The notes beneath the pieces are model-generated. The model searched no databases. It saw only the letters and a program-made list of their open reading frames with translations, and was not told the origin of the DNA. Both the position numbers and the translations under genes were made by a program. DNA of 64,000 bases from assembly GCA_021030915.1 (NCBI GenBank), contig JAGEMR010000018.1:310001-374000 (forward strand). The letters are read 5' to 3'. Source of the stretch: Astrothelium macrocarpum (taxonomy: Eukaryota > Ascomycota > Dothideomycetes > Trypetheliales > Trypetheliaceae). How positions within the stretch are numbered: the stretch's first letter is position 1; each line of letters begins with the position of its first letter. Below, one piece after another: positions 10,697 through 22,869 of the stretch.

Positions 10697-13600
10697 ATGC
10701 GCAATCTCAAAAATATCGGATGCTTCACCTCAGAGGTTGGTCGCACCACCGCAGCTACTTGGACCGTAGAGGACGACTCAATCATTTGCGCCAATGGACC
10801 ATCTAGATCTGGGGACATTTCTGCGACAATCACTCTCAGGCGCATTTCCTATGATCCGCATGGTGAAGTTAGCGTGAAGGAAATTACAGCTTGGGATTTA
10901 GACGGTCCACTATCAGATCCCAGTAAAGACAAGATTCTGAGCTTGCATTATCTCGCTGATATTGCAACGATATGTCTCATCCTTGCTGGAGGAGATATAT
11001 ACATTGTAAGAAACGAGCCAGAATCTGGAACGAACAGCCTCGAAATTGTAGGTTCAGTGGATGCAGGTATCACTGCCGCTGCCTGGTCTCCAGATGAGGA
11101 GCTTCTTGCAATCAGCACTGGAGCCGGTACTTTTCTTTTCATGACACGAGATTTTGAAGAAGTCACGAATGTAACTTTCAACCCCGAAGATCTCAACCTG
11201 TCCAAGCATGTTTCTGTGGGCTGGGGAAAATCAGAAACCCAGTTCAAAGGCAAACGAGCAAAGGCACTACGAGATCCTACCTTACCGGAACATGTCGATG
11301 AAGGATCGTTGAGTGCTTATGATGATGGACAAGCAACCATCAGCTGGCGGGGTGATGGGGCATATGTTGCTGTCAACACTATTGAAGCAGAGAAGAGACG
11401 TGTCATTCGAATTTACTCCCGCGAAGGTATTCTGGAATCTGTTACCGAACCCGTCGACGGGCTTGAAGGCAGCCTTAGCTGGAGACCTGCTGGAAATCTC
11501 TTAGCAGGAGTGCAACGACTTGATGATCATGTCAAAGTCATATTCTTTGAACGGAACGGATTGCGTCACGGCGAGTTTAGTCTACGACTGACACAGTCCG
11601 AGTTGAAAGATTGGGGCGCCAACATAAACCTCCAATGGAATAATGATTCTTCTGTGCTTGCAGTGTGTTTCATCGACAGAGTTCAGCTGTGGACAATGGG
11701 CAATTACCACTACTACCTCAAGCAAGAGATCCACCTCACCTCTGAAGGGAGTATAACTGGTGTAAAGCCTACTGTCGGCGCTTCATGGCATCCAGAACAG
11801 CCTCTGCATCTTTATCTGTCTTCAAAAGGTAGGCATGTGCATCATTGCTTCTTGAATTTCTGCTAATTAGACTCTTAGGTATGGAGACGGATCTCAAATA
11901 TACCTTCATGGTTGCAGGGGGCACAACTTTTATACCCAATGATTACGGCTTGGTGTCTGTCATAGACGGTCGTACGTATGCTTTTCCATGCTCAAACACT
12001 ATCTTACTCACAGACTCAGGCGAGCTCAAAATCACCCCTTTGAGAAGAGCAAACGTACCCCCTCCAATGTCGCTCTACGAAATCTCTTCTGGTTGTAACA
12101 TTATAGATGCTGCTTCAAATAAAGATGGATCTTGTATCGCAGTTCTCGATCAACGGCAATTAAATGTGATGCAATATAATATGGGGACTTCTGAATACTC
12201 TATCATATCACACCATGATATTCCTGTTGGGCCCAAAGGAAATGATTTTTCCCGCCAGGTCGCGTTCCGAGGGAACTCAGAAATCATAATCCTGGTTCAG
12301 TCTAGGAATTCTTGCCGAGACATGATATATGAGGCCAAACTAGGAGGGGAGACTATATGGATGTCAACACCATTTGAGCTTCCCTTTACCGTCGTCTGTC
12401 TTGTTTCTACGTCAGACCACGAATCACTTTTGTGTGAAACAGCCAGTGGCACCATCTGTGAACTCGACATCAGCCAAAGTAAGCAAGATGACATGGACAA
12501 GAGCAACGGTAAGGCGTTGCTAGAACCTACTGTCTCAATTGAGCCGATCGTCGAGCACGCGCCGTGGCCTAGGCCCTGTCCAAGACTTGAAGTCTGGCAA
12601 AGTAATGGAAGAGTACGGATATATCCCAGGCTCAATTGCTCCGCATATTTTTGTTCGCTGACACTCAGCAGAGGATAATATTTGGCTTGTCTGCAACAGG
12701 CACGTTGTACTCTACTGAACCTCGAAAAGGAGGTGAAAGTGTTCAGCTTGCACAAAACTGTACTTCATTCCTAGTTACCGAAGTCCATTTGATATTCACA
12801 ACCTCTCAACATCTTTTGAAGTTTGTCCATTTGACAGCAGACTCTGGTAACGCACTACAATGATTCCCGTTTGGAAGTCGTCTTGCGACATTACTGATCC
12901 GTGAGTAGAGTTACAGGTTCCTCTTGACGAACCAGAAGCAGATGAACGCTGCAGAAGTATAGAACGAGGAGCTCAACTCGTGACTGCAATGCCGTCATCT
13001 TACGCTGTTGTGCTTCAGATGCCAAGAGGAAATCTAGAAACCATCTACCCACGAGCATTAGTCCTGGCGGGCATTCGCAAAAGCATCATGACAAAGGATT
13101 ACGAAACTGCGTTTTTAGCATGCCGCAATCAGCGCGTTGATCTCAACATTTTGCATGATTATGGGCCAGGCCAATTCATGGCTAATATTTCACTCATTGT
13201 CAAACAAATCAAGAAGGTTGAGTTTATTGATCTTTTGCTATCGCAATTACGGTATGTAGGCCGGAGTTTATCCTATGTTGACGCTCACACTATATTCCAG
13301 AGAAGAAGACGTCTGCCAGACCATGTATAAGAATACCCTGGAATTCTCAGCTCCTATCGAAGACACTCCACATATTGATGGTACAGCCGAATCTATTCCA
13401 CAACAAAACACATCGAGAACGGAACCGAAAAACTCCAAGGTCAACCGTATATGTGATGCATTCCTGGAAGCTCTCGCTAGCCTACAGCAGTCGCATCTTC
13501 AGAATATCATCACCGCCCACGTTTGCAAATCTCCTCCCGACCTTGATGCCGGACTAGCTGTCATTGGCCGATTGCGAGGTTATTCTGAACCAAGTCCGTT

Positions 13601-15091
13601 GAAAAAATTTGCGTGCTGATGATGTTGTCTAGAGAAAGGAAACGAATCCGTAGAGCGAGCCGTTGAGCACATCTGCTTCTTAGCAGATGTTAATCAATTA
13701 TACAACCATGCTTTGGGCCTTTACGATCTTGAACTGACTCTGCTTGTGGCACAGCAGTCTCAAAAGGTATGGATCATTGTACGTAGAATGCGCTTGTAAA
13801 GCTAATTTATCCTGTCAAGGATCCAAGAGAATATCTCCCATACATGCAGGACCTGCAAGAGCAGTCTGAATTACGTCGAAAATTCACCATAGACAACGAT
13901 CTCGGTCGTTGGACCAAAGCTTTGAAGCATCTCCACGATCTCGGTGCTTTCGACGAAATCACATCTTATACCCAAAAACATGAACTTTATTCCCAAGCCC
14001 TTGACCTCTACCGATACGATTTAAACCGCCTCAACTCCATAATGCGGCTTTATGCCGACTTTCTCTCCAGCCGCAACCGCTTCCAAGAAGCTGGCATCGC
14101 ATACGAATATCTCTCGGACTATACGTCCGCTTCCATTGCCTATCGCTCCGCTAATCTCTGGCGCGAATCCCTCTCCTCCGCCTGCCTTATCCCGCTTCCC
14201 CACGACGAAATAACCGCGCTCGCTCATCGCCTCGCTGACGGACTTATTGAAGCCAAAGACTTCGCCTCCGCAGCCACCATCCATCGCGACTACCTCGCCG
14301 ACCCAGCCACCGCCGCCCGCCTTCTCTGCCGCGGAAACCACTTCGCCGACGCCATCCGCGTACTTGCACTCTTCACCAGCAACCCCTCCACCGCCCCAAC
14401 AGCATCACAGCAGCACCTCCTCACCACCATCATCGACCCAGGCCTCACCGACAGCTTCGCCTCGACCACCGAGCTCCTCTCCGAATGCCGCACCCAACTC
14501 CACCTGCAAGTCCCCCGCCTCCGCGAGCTCCGCGCCGCAGCGCACGCCAACCCCCTCGCACACCTCGACGGCGCCCATCAGCACGCCGGGGCCGGCGCGG
14601 ATGGCGTGGCTATTCCCGACGACGTCTCGCTCGCCCCGACCGACGCCTCCACCATGGGCGGCGCGACCTTCCTGACGCGCTACACGGGCCGCAGCGCGAG
14701 GAACCGGCGGCGCGAGGAGCGCAAGCGGGCCGCGGGCAAGCGCGGCAGCGTGTACGAGGAGGAGTATCTGGTGGGCTCGGTGCGGCGGCTGATCGAGCGG
14801 GTGAATGGGGTGCGCGAGGAGGTGGGGCGGCTGGTGGAGGGGCTGATGCGGCGCGGGATGCGGGAGCGGGCGAGGGCGGTGGAGGAGGTGATGGTGGAGG
14901 TGGTGGGGATGTGTCGGGGGTGTGTGGGGGAGGTGTTTGAGGTGGGGGAGGGTGGAGGGAAGGAGGGTGTGGAGAGGGGGGAGAGGCCGGCGTGTGGGGA
15001 GGGCGTGGTGTGGGAGACGTTGGAGAGGGCGTGGTTGCGGGAGGCGCCGCCGGTGGTGGAGGGGTTTGAGAGGTTGTCGCTCGTAGGGTAG
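10697..15091 (+). CDS. ELP1: Elongator complex subunit Elp1 (IKI3)
   Basis: Eight exons: 10697-11828, 11879-11971, 12020-12612, 12669-12846, 12909-13251, 13301-13578, 13633-13766 and 13820-15091, giving 1,340 residues, as in yeast Elp1. The start MRNLKNI is standard. The first two-thirds form the WD40 propellers (for example ASWHPEQPLHLYL, NCTSFLVT..HLIFTT). The C-terminal part has the helical repeats around YEYLSDYTSASIAYR and a basic patch RNRRREERKRAAGKR that in yeast binds tRNA. Elongator modifies wobble uridines in tRNA. The 48-nt intron 11972-12019 is frame-preserving and stop-free; I call it because removal restores the family sequence. The intron at 13579 has an unusual GTTATT donor. 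The last exon lies in a strong C-to-G skew island. Confidence 0.95.
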
Positions 15092-15158
15092 ATGGTGGTA
15101 GAATGGATTTTGGGGGGAGTGTCGATGGCGTGCAAAGTGTTGGTAGTTGGGCGTGGAA

Positions 15159-15575
15159 TTATCGCTTTTCCGCAATGCCATCATCTGCCTTCCCCATCCG
15201 AGCTTTCAACTTCTCCTCGGTTGGACTCTTAGCTGTCCCTTTGGATTCGGCTTCTTTTGTGACATTGCCTTTTCCTGCGAAAAACAGATCCTTCATCATT
15301 CCCTCTTCCGGCCGCTTCAATTGGCCATGTCGGCGGAGACTCTCGTTGTGCCAGCTAATCTGACCACCATCGGCTTCCCGGTGTCGTTTGGCATTGCGCT
15401 TGGCGGCTTGAATGCTGGACCGTGAGTAGACGAAGAGCAGAGCGGCCATTGTCAAAGCGGCGAGGGGCGCAACAAGCATGCGTGAATTTACCGGAGGCCG
15501 TCGAGGTTTGGCATGAGGACGAGATGCTTCCGTTAGACCTTCTGGGCCTCTTGGCGTGGATAGACGACCGCCCAT
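15159..15575 (-). CDS. Small conserved fungal single-pass membrane protein
   Basis: A single exon of 138 residues. One hydrophobic segment (about residues 34-50, LVAPLAALTMAALLFVYS) is followed by a basic, conserved-looking block AAKRNAKRHREADGGQISW and a polar tail rich in Lys and Glu. I recall similar short ascomycete proteins without known function, so this is probably a real conserved gene rather than a chance frame. The 3' end converges with ELP1, 67 bp away; the start faces glutathione reductase across about 700 bp. The membrane topology is predicted by eye only. A mitochondrial or ER location is possible; the sequence does not decide. Confidence 0.75.
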   Translation of the reverse strand: MGGRLSTPRGPEGLTEASRPHAKPRRPPVNSRMLVAPLAALTMAALLFVYSRSSIQAAKRNAKRHREADGGQISWHNESLRRHGQLKRPEEGMMKDLFFAGKGNVTKEAESKGTAKSPTEEKLKARMGKADDGIAEKR

Positions 15576-16273
15576 GTCGAGCTAAAAAGATTGGTGATGA
15601 TTATGCAGTGTTGTCAGAAATAGTCGCTACTGTTTTTGAAGGCACTGTGCTTATGGAATTGGAGGTTAAATTTGTCGAGAGTTCACAATTGGATACAGTT
15701 ATGTAAGGTTGCTGCACAATTTCACCAGATTTGTCAATGACGAATGACGTCAGCTGGCATCGTGAATTGATCTGCAGCGCGAAAAAGATGATCTCGAGCC
15801 TATTACGGCGGAACACCGTACACACTTTCCCGTAGAGAAATCCCGTGTGGTTGAAAGGGTTCAGAGGTGCAAATGTGCCAAAAATACCATGATCACTCAT
15901 CCACGCCTCAGATCATACACGCAAAACCGCACGTCCGCCAGAAGAACCCATTGCTCCAACAGTCAGGCTTCTCCTGCCGCCACAAGCTAAGCCATCTCGT
16001 ACTCCTCCAATAAGTACCCAAATAGAAAACCAGTGATTTGACCTTCTCCATTTCGTTTTCTCTTTGGCCTGCTTAGCGCTGCGAAAAGGCGTCTGTCCTT
16101 GCGTCATCCGTTGTTTATAATCACACCTCAGCCCCCTCACCCATTTCTTTTCATACCTTCCAGTCAAGCTGTCTTCCTCATTTCTTTTCCGACCACTCAC
16201 GCGAGCGCCTATCAAGACGGCCTCGTCCAGGCTCTCTTCGTTCTCGCGCCAGCTATCCACATCTTCACCAAAC
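15576..16273. promoter_or_regulatory. Divergent promoter region with a TGACGTCA site
   Basis: This 698-bp region lies between the small membrane protein (minus) and glutathione reductase (plus). It contains a perfect palindromic ATF/CREB-type TGACGTCA at 15745-15752. In fungi Atf1/AtfA-type bZIP factors bind this element and act in stress response, which suits glutathione reductase. A pyrimidine-rich stretch (16090-16270) precedes the GLR1 start, as usual in fungal promoters. Binding is inferred. Confidence 0.45.
15745..15752. promoter_or_regulatory. ATF/CREB palindrome TGACGTCA
   Basis: Perfect eight-base palindrome in the divergent promoter of the small membrane protein and glutathione reductase, 522 bp upstream of GLR1 and 170 bp upstream of the other start. 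Other copies occur elsewhere in the window, some in coding DNA, so the site is suggestive only. Confidence 0.35.
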
Positions 16274-17737
16274 ATGGCTCCCATACAAAAAGAATGTGAT
16301 TATCTTGTGATAGGTGGCGGTAGCGGTGGAATCGCTTCAGCGAGGAGAGCAAGCGGCATGTATGGAGCCAAGACGGTTGTCATTGAAAACAAGAGACTTG
16401 GAGGAACGTGCGTGAATGTCGGGTATGTGCTAATCCACCTCCCAAATACTATCCACTCCATCTTGCTCACAAATTCTACTAGCTGTGTCCCGAAGAAATT
16501 AACTTGGAACGCTGCATCAATTGCCGAAAAGCTCCACGAAGCCAAGGCCTACGGCTTTTCTGTTCAACAAACTGCCCCCTTCGACTGGGAAACCTTTAAG
16601 CAAAAACGCGACGCCTACATCAAACGTCTCAATGGTATCTACGAAACAAACCTCAACAAAGACAAGGCCGAATACATTCATGGCCGCGCCCAATTCACCT
16701 CCGCCAAATCTGTCGACGTCACCCTTGACGACGGCAGCCACCAAACCATCAACGCCAAAAAGGTCCTCATCGCCGTCGGCGGTCGTCCATCCATCCCCTC
16801 CATCCCTGGCGCCGAGCTCGGCATCAACTCCGACGGCTTTTTCGAGCTCGAACACCAGCCCAAACGCGTGGCAATCGTCGGCGCCGGCTACATCGCCGTC
16901 GAAATGGCGGGCATGTTCAACGCGCTCGGCACCGAAACACACCTCTTCATCCGCCAAGACAAGTTCCTGCGCACCTTCGACCCGCTGATCCAAGACAAAG
17001 TCTTCGCCGAGTACGAACGCCAAGGCATCATCATCCACACGCGCTCCTCGCAGTCCTCCGTCTCCACGCACTCGTCCAAGCCGGGCTGGAAAACCCTCGA
17101 ATACGCCGACGCCTCGGGCTCCGCCTCCCTCGACATCGACTGCCTGCTGTGGGCCATCGGACGCACGCCCGAGATCGACTCCCTCGGCCTCGACAAGACG
17201 GGCGTCGCGGCCAACGCCAAGGGCCACATCCCCGTCGACGAGTACCAGAACACCTCCGCCGCGGACGTCTACGCGCTCGGCGACGTGTGCGACCGCGGCT
17301 TCGAGCTGACCCCCGTCGCCATCGCCGCCGGTCGCCGCCTCGCCGACCGCCTGTTCGGCGGGCTACCCCATGCCAAGCTCACCTACGCCGACATCCCGAG
17401 CGTCGTGTTTGCGCATCCGGAGGTGGGCGCGCTGGGGCTGACGGAGCCGGAGGCGCGCGAACGGTATGGTGATGCCAAGGTCAAGACGTATACCGCGAGC
17501 TTTACGGATTTGTACTATTCGGTGATGGAGGCTGGGGAGAAGGCCGGCTCGAATTTTAAGCTGGTGTGTGTGGGTGAGGAGGAGAAGGTGGTGGGAGTGC
17601 ATATTGTGGGGATTGGGAGCTCGGAGATGTTGCAGGGGTTTGGGGTTGCGGTGAAGATGGGCGCGACGAAGAGGGATTTTGATAGTTGTGTTGCGATTCA
17701 TCCGACGAGTGCGGAGGAGTTGGTGACGATGAAGTAG
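16274..17737 (+). CDS. GLR1: Glutathione reductase
   Basis: Exons 16274-16422 and 16483-17737 encode 467 residues. The FAD-binding GGGSGG is near residues 14-19, the redox disulfide GGTCVNVGC gives Cys46 and Cys51, the NADPH fold VAIVGAGYIAVEMAG follows, then the second FAD motif VYALGDVCD and the interface catalytic HPTSAEE (His about 456). The enzyme reduces GSSG with NADPH. The start MAPIQKECDYLVIGG has no presequence, so this form is likely cytosolic. The single intron is 60 nt, in frame and without a stop, and falls exactly between the two redox cysteines. Retention would insert 20 residues into the active-site loop. Convergent with the SPF45-like gene. Confidence 0.97.
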   Translation: MAPIQKECDYLVIGGGSGGIASARRASGMYGAKTVVIENKRLGGTCVNVGYVLIHLPNTIHSILLTNSTSCVPKKLTWNAASIAEKLHEAKAYGFSVQQTAPFDWETFKQKRDAYIKRLNGIYETNLNKDKAEYIHGRAQFTSAKSVDVTLDDGSHQTINAKKVLIAVGGRPSIPSIPGAELGINSDGFFELEHQPKRVAIVGAGYIAVEMAGMFNALGTETHLFIRQDKFLRTFDPLIQDKVFAEYERQGIIIHTRSSQSSVSTHSSKPGWKTLEYADASGSASLDIDCLLWAIGRTPEIDSLGLDKTGVAANAKGHIPVDEYQNTSAADVYALGDVCDRGFELTPVAIAAGRRLADRLFGGLPHAKLTYADIPSVVFAHPEVGALGLTEPEARERYGDAKVKTYTASFTDLYYSVMEAGEKAGSNFKLVCVGEEEKVVGVHIVGIGSSEMLQGFGVAVKMGATKRDFDSCVAIHPTSAEELVTMK

Positions 17738-18070
17738 GGTCCGAAGCAGAGGGGAGATGGGGAAAGGGGGAGGATAGGGCGGGAATTATGGAGGAGTGAT
17801 AAGGGAGATAGATGGGATAAGGTGGCAATGGTTGGGGGAAAAGAATGTAGAATAAGGGTGGAACCGGGTTCTGATAGAGATTGGTGGGATCTAGGGGTTA
17901 ACAGAACTCTTGGAACATGATTCAAGTCTCATTCAGTGTTACATCCGTAGTGCTATAGTACAGCGTGTCTCATTTGCGGCAGGTACCGCAGGACATGGCT
18001 CAATCTTCTTACAGGATTGATGCTATGAACCTCACTGACTCACAACATGAAAGCACCCGTAGGCACGCCG
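17738..18070. other. Convergent intergenic region
   Basis: This 333-bp stretch holds the facing 3' ends of GLR1 and the SPF45-like gene. It begins G-rich, continuing the GLR1 skew island, then becomes mixed. No gene is seen. Confidence 0.4.
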
Positions 18071-19896
18071 TTACTCTTCATCATAGATGCCTTTGCCAAA
18101 CTTTTCGGAATCGTAATATCGTGCCCTTACGGGATTCCCGTTAAAAGTCCATCCATCCAGAGCATTAACAGCCTGGAGCACAGTTAGCTTCTTTTCCACA
18201 GACCTCAACGACATTTGCCCAATGCTCACACTCAACGCCGAAATCTGCTGCGTAAACTTGACAAACACCGGAATCTCCCCCTCCGCATATTGGTCAATAT
18301 AAACCCGCTCGACGCGTCCGTACTAACCACAAATATTAGCATCATCCTCCATCCCCAACTCCAACCACACCCTCCTCCCAATTCACACAAAAGGACAGCA
18401 CATTTTTCAAACTCACCTTCTCCACCGCCCGTCCAATATCCATCATCAACTCGCCCTCCCTCATCTGCCTCTGCACATCCACCCCATCCACCATACCCCT
18501 CAACACCACCACCTCACTCATCTTCCCAAACTTCCCCGGGCCATCCTCCTTCGCCCTCTGGCCCCCGACAATCCGGCCGATCAGCGGACCCTTCTCGTAG
18601 CCGCCGCCGTCGGCCTTGGCCCGCTTCTTGCGCGGCGCAATCTCCACGGACAGCGGCGCGATGATGCCCTCGTTGTTGGCGCCCAGCCCTTGTCCGCGCT
18701 TCCATCCGTGCTTCGCCATGTAGCGCTCCGCGAAGCTGAGCTGTTGCGTGGACGAGGAGGGAGGAGGTGGGGGGCTTTCGGAGGGCGAGCGTGAAGGCGG
18801 GTTGGTGGGTGGGGGAGGAGTCGGGAGGTTGTAGCGGACTGGGGCGCGCGAGATGATGGCTGAGGAGGAGAAGGCCGCTGTGGGAGGGGATTGTGCGGTG
18901 ATTGAGGATGATGCTGGTGGGGGCGGACCTTCAGGAGGTGGTGGGGGAGGCACTTCGGAAGATGGCTCGAGAGGGAGAGGGACTGCAGTGTGTGGCTGCT
19001 GTTGTTGGCTCATGCGCATACGCCGTGCAAATGCGTCTTCGCCGGTCGCATCGTCTGGAGGAGGTGGTGGTGGAGATGCTTTCTCGACAGGATCGAAATT
19101 CGTGGGAGGGGCAAAGGCTCCAGGGTTATATTGCGCTTGGGTGTAGGGTCAGCATATGGATGAAGAATGGCATGAGACACGAACCTTTGACAATTTTGCG
19201 TTCATTATCCTCGCTACTATCTTTGCGCTGCTTTTTCCGACGATGCGCATACAAGAGATCTTTCCATTCTCGTCTGGCACGATACTGCTCGTCGCTATCC
19301 TTGTAGTCCTCATATTGGGTTGGCATGGATAGATCGTAAATGTCATCCCAGTCTCTCGGAGCGGCGTCACGGGCAGCAGCCTGGGCTTTGGCTTTCTTTT
19401 TCTTGGCCTTCTTGCCGCCCCTTTCGCGCTTTTCTCCAACATAATAGTCATCGTCATCCTCCACGGTCCAGTCGGCTAGTTTAGACTTGCTGGCATTCTC
19501 TTCCGCAGGAAGACTTGCTTTGGGAGGTAGAGGTGCTTGATTATTCCATTTGGGGGGTGCGCCTGGGATTGGAGCCGTCGGCTTTGCTTTCGGCTTCTGG
19601 GTCTGGAGTTGTGGCCTCTTTGTAGGTTGAAATTTGAGAGAAGCTATGGAAACAGCCAAAGCAATCTTAGCAACATGTTCACAAAATCAAGTTCGAAATG
19701 GTTTGTTTCAGGTACCACTACTGATATTGCTGCGGGCAGCTCCATCTGTTTCTGTCATGCCGTCCGTAGAGTTGTAGACTACGGGAGCTGCAGTGATAGT
19801 TCCTGGAGCGCTGTTTCCTGACGATGGGTTGAGCAAGCTCGCGTAGAGCGAGAGGCCAGTAGCTGGCGCTGGAGGCGAACTGCCGTTTGACGCCAT
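18071..19896 (-). CDS. SPF45/RBM17-like splicing factor (G-patch + RRM/UHM)
   Basis: Five exons: 19896-19716, 19643-19185, 19135-18417, 18322-18230 and 18172-18071, giving 517 residues. Order: a Ser/Pro-rich N-terminus (SLYASLLNP), a Lys-rich acidic-basic linker, the segment DWDDIYDLSMPTQYEDYK found in SPF45, a proline-rich stretch, the G-patch (AERYMAKHGWKRGQGLGANN), and a C-terminal U2AF-homology RRM beginning with VVVLRGMVD and ending in RARYYDSEKF. SPF45 acts at second-step 3' splice-site choice in humans; in plants and fungi it is also linked to DNA-damage resistance. The 57-nt intron inside the RRM preserves the frame and has no stop, so retention would insert 19 residues before AVNALDG. 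Confidence 0.9.
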
Positions 19897-20501
19897 GAGT
19901 GTTGTTTACTGCCGACGTTCGTGGCAGGAGTAATGGGAGTGAGGAAAGATGGCCCAACGTGATATAAGGCTGTCGGCGCTCGACTTGCCGACGTTTAGCC
20001 ACAATTACTGCTATTAATCAACTAGGTCAATACCTATTTTATCACATTACTTCAGAGTGGCAGCGCGGTCATATTGTCGCGCGAATATATGACCGTGATC
20101 TAGCATCTAGGTACGGTCACATGCCTCATATACCAGAGCATGCCTTTGTACCTCGGGTCTCTCGTCTGGATACTCACAACGCATAGAGGCCGCTCAATCA
20201 GGACCCACCGCAGCTACAGCTATGGGCTTCTCGGGATGCTGTTGTTCGTGAGATTATGATGACCCGGGTCGATCGTACCTGATTCCGACTTCACCTAGGT
20301 TCTCTTGTAAAAGAGACAGGCGTCTATGCAAATGGATAGCACTTTAGCCTTGCGATCTCCAGTGGACGAGTTCGCTGTTGGTTCTTGTCTACTAGAAGCG
20401 TGCGATAAGCCGAGCGTATCATATAAACATTCTGTCATGTCAGTTCATTTGGTTGCTAGCTAAGAGTCTCTTCGCCGTTTCGTCAATCGATAAGCATAGC
20501 A
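19897..20501. other. Intergenic, no gene seen
   Basis: This 605-bp stretch lies between the start of the SPF45-like gene and the remnant to its right. No open frame or repeat is recognised. Confidence 0.4.
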
Positions 20502-22317
20502 ATGGCAACGCTGGAATGCACACCAGGCCCTACACCCTTTGTCGTCTCGTTTGATTCCCTCTCTAGAAGCATCCCAATCCCAGAAGCTCGAACAAGCTAT
20601 TTCTCATTCTTACTCCCAGGAACGTGGCAAGCCCGTTAGAAAAAGGAGACTCGACAGATTGGCCATTCTCGCTCTATTTCTCTCGCAGCTTTGCTTGGTC
20701 GGACAGATCGTTGTTGTTGCCATCAATACTGTTGCATGGCGTCTGAGGTATACTAAAAAATTACAAGTCGTTAGCTTCCTACCCAGCATTCAACAACGTT
20801 GCATTGTTTGACGAGTACCTTTGCTTTTCCTAATCTCAGGAGCTCGTTTCACTTCCTCCATCCTACAAAATTATGATGCGATTCTAAGAAGCTCGAGTTC
20901 GAGCTCGAAGACGGATTCCGTCTGATCTTTAGGGATCGGAGTGCTGTTTTGTATTCCGTTAGGTCTAAGTGGCGGTTACAAAAGTTCTATGGGAGGTAGT
21001 GCACACATGGGCCAGAATCCCTAAGCCATATTTGACACTCCGTCATACCATGTTATGTTTGCGTCACCGGTATCAAACCTCTCAGAAATACTGACGGGCC
21101 CTATAGCTTTGTCAATGCTCTATTGCCGTTCATGGAAGCCCTTAATGCGCCATCTGAAGAGCTCCTTGCTGCAAAGGTCTTAAATAGAGACGACGCATTA
21201 AAGATAGATGCTTCATCGCCAAGCTTTCCACAGCCTTATGGCTTCAATGTCCTGGTGTTGTCTACGAACGAGACCGCGACGCTTGATACGCCGCAAGCCA
21301 GCTATATCTATGCGATTCGGAACCAAGTCGATGACCAGGAACCTTGGAACATAACCGTTTCCGTTTACGCTACAGTCGCAAATAATAATCGGACTGTGAA
21401 CGCACATCGTTTGGAAAATGTTGATACATCTACTTGGTGGGGCTATCACAAAGCTCGGGGTTTCTTTGGCACTGCAGATTTGTATGAGCAAGTTGATCTA
21501 TCTATTTTCGCAACTTCCCTAGATCCAGGCTTTGACAACTCATGGATTGTCATCGGTCTCAGATCAAGCGGTACTAACGATCCCAGTCCACTTGCCCCTA
21601 CTTCTCATTTTTACAGTCTCACCTGATAATACTGTCAGAGTAGCTGAACTCTAACAAGAGGCGCGTATCGGCTGGGTGAAGAAGCCTGCAATGGTGCGAT
21701 TTTACCTCCTGAAAATCAAGTTGTCATCACGAACATCTCACTCGGCAAGCCACCTTTATGGATATCTTGGCTGAAGTCATCGTGCCCTTCGCTGATGACC
21801 GCAATACTTCTCACTGACTATTTCCTATTTACTTAACCACCATTGCCACCTTCTTATGGAGACGCATTACTGCAGCAGACAGTGCTTTCCAGATTCCGAA
21901 GGCAATGGATGAAAAGTATTGTGCCGGAACCTGCCACCCTGCAGATCAAGTGCTTATGCAGCATCTAGTTGCCAACATAGTGGTGTCTTCGAAACAGGCG
22001 TTCTGCAAATCCCCTCTGTCATATCTCGCGTTTGCAGTACAGACAACCATGCTTGTCGCTATGCTTGCTCTGAAATCCATCTTTTGTAGTACGCCGATAG
22101 GGGATTCGGCATGTCAGCTCTTCTGGTAAGAGTCGACGGGGATAGTCCGGATGTCCTGGCAAATGCGGGCTTGTCAGGCGAGTTTGACAGAAAAAGTGGA
22201 GTTGCGATATATGTAAAAGACGTTCCAGAGGGAAAGGAAAAGATCGTGTACGTTACGGTGGAAAGAGGAAAAGGGAGAACCCAGATCAGGATCAGACCCC
22301 GAGCGACATACCATTAA
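20502..22317 (+). pseudogene. Decayed fungal membrane-protein gene
   Basis: Protein-like stretches occur in order on one strand but in different frames with stops between them. Around 20560-20750 there is a basic segment RKRRLDRLAI and a membrane helix LALFLSQLCLVGQIVVVAIN. Near 20940-21000 a fragment CIPLGLSGGYKSSMGG appears, then an extracellular-looking domain at about 21110-21626 with N-glycosylation sites (NETA, NITV, NNRT). A helix-rich part with LSRFRRQWMKS is near 21880, and a soluble C-terminus containing YADRGFGMSALLVRV is at 22090-22317. The pattern resembles large fungal proteins of unknown function with a central ectodomain between membrane helices. The frame carrying the N-terminal part has no ATG. 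More than one frameshift and nonsense change separates the parts, so a spliced intact gene seems unlikely but is not excluded. Confidence 0.55.
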
Positions 22318-22869
22318 TCAGAGTACAACACCCTTTGAGAGCGACTGAGCAAACGAGGCTGTGACTACATGGACTTAAAAGCAAGCGTTGATGAATTCTG
22401 CTGAGAACTTTGGAAGCAGTAAATACGGGGAGATGCTAGGGAAAAGACCTTGATCTATCTTGCAACCACTTGCACCTTGCTGCTTCCTTGGGACGAAGTT
22501 GCCAGGATATATAGCAGTATTCGTCCACTCCCGGTTGTTTTTGATCCTCCAAGCATGCTACGGAAAGTAAAGACACTGTCAGACTGTATTCACTTGCTGA
22601 TGGACACCAGTTTACGTCCTCAACATATGTCTGTTCACGTCAAAGCTCACTCAAATTCAAAATCGAGTCTAGAGATATATCTTACTTAAACCTAACTTGA
22701 TAGTAATAAAAAAACCATTACAAAGCATATGTCCGCCATTCTCTACCAAGATAACTCCCACATTACGAATGCTTGGAATCAAAAGACTCCACTAATATGA
22801 ATACGAAGGCAACAAGGCTTCCTTTCTCGCGAACCTCATCCGTTACATGACCTCAACTTTCCCTTTTGC

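Noticed and set aside
14405..15184. Long frames antisense to the ELP1 last exon
   Set aside because: They are His/Pro/Leu- or Ala/Gly-rich shadows produced by the extreme base skew there; the ELP1 frame is supported by family sequence.
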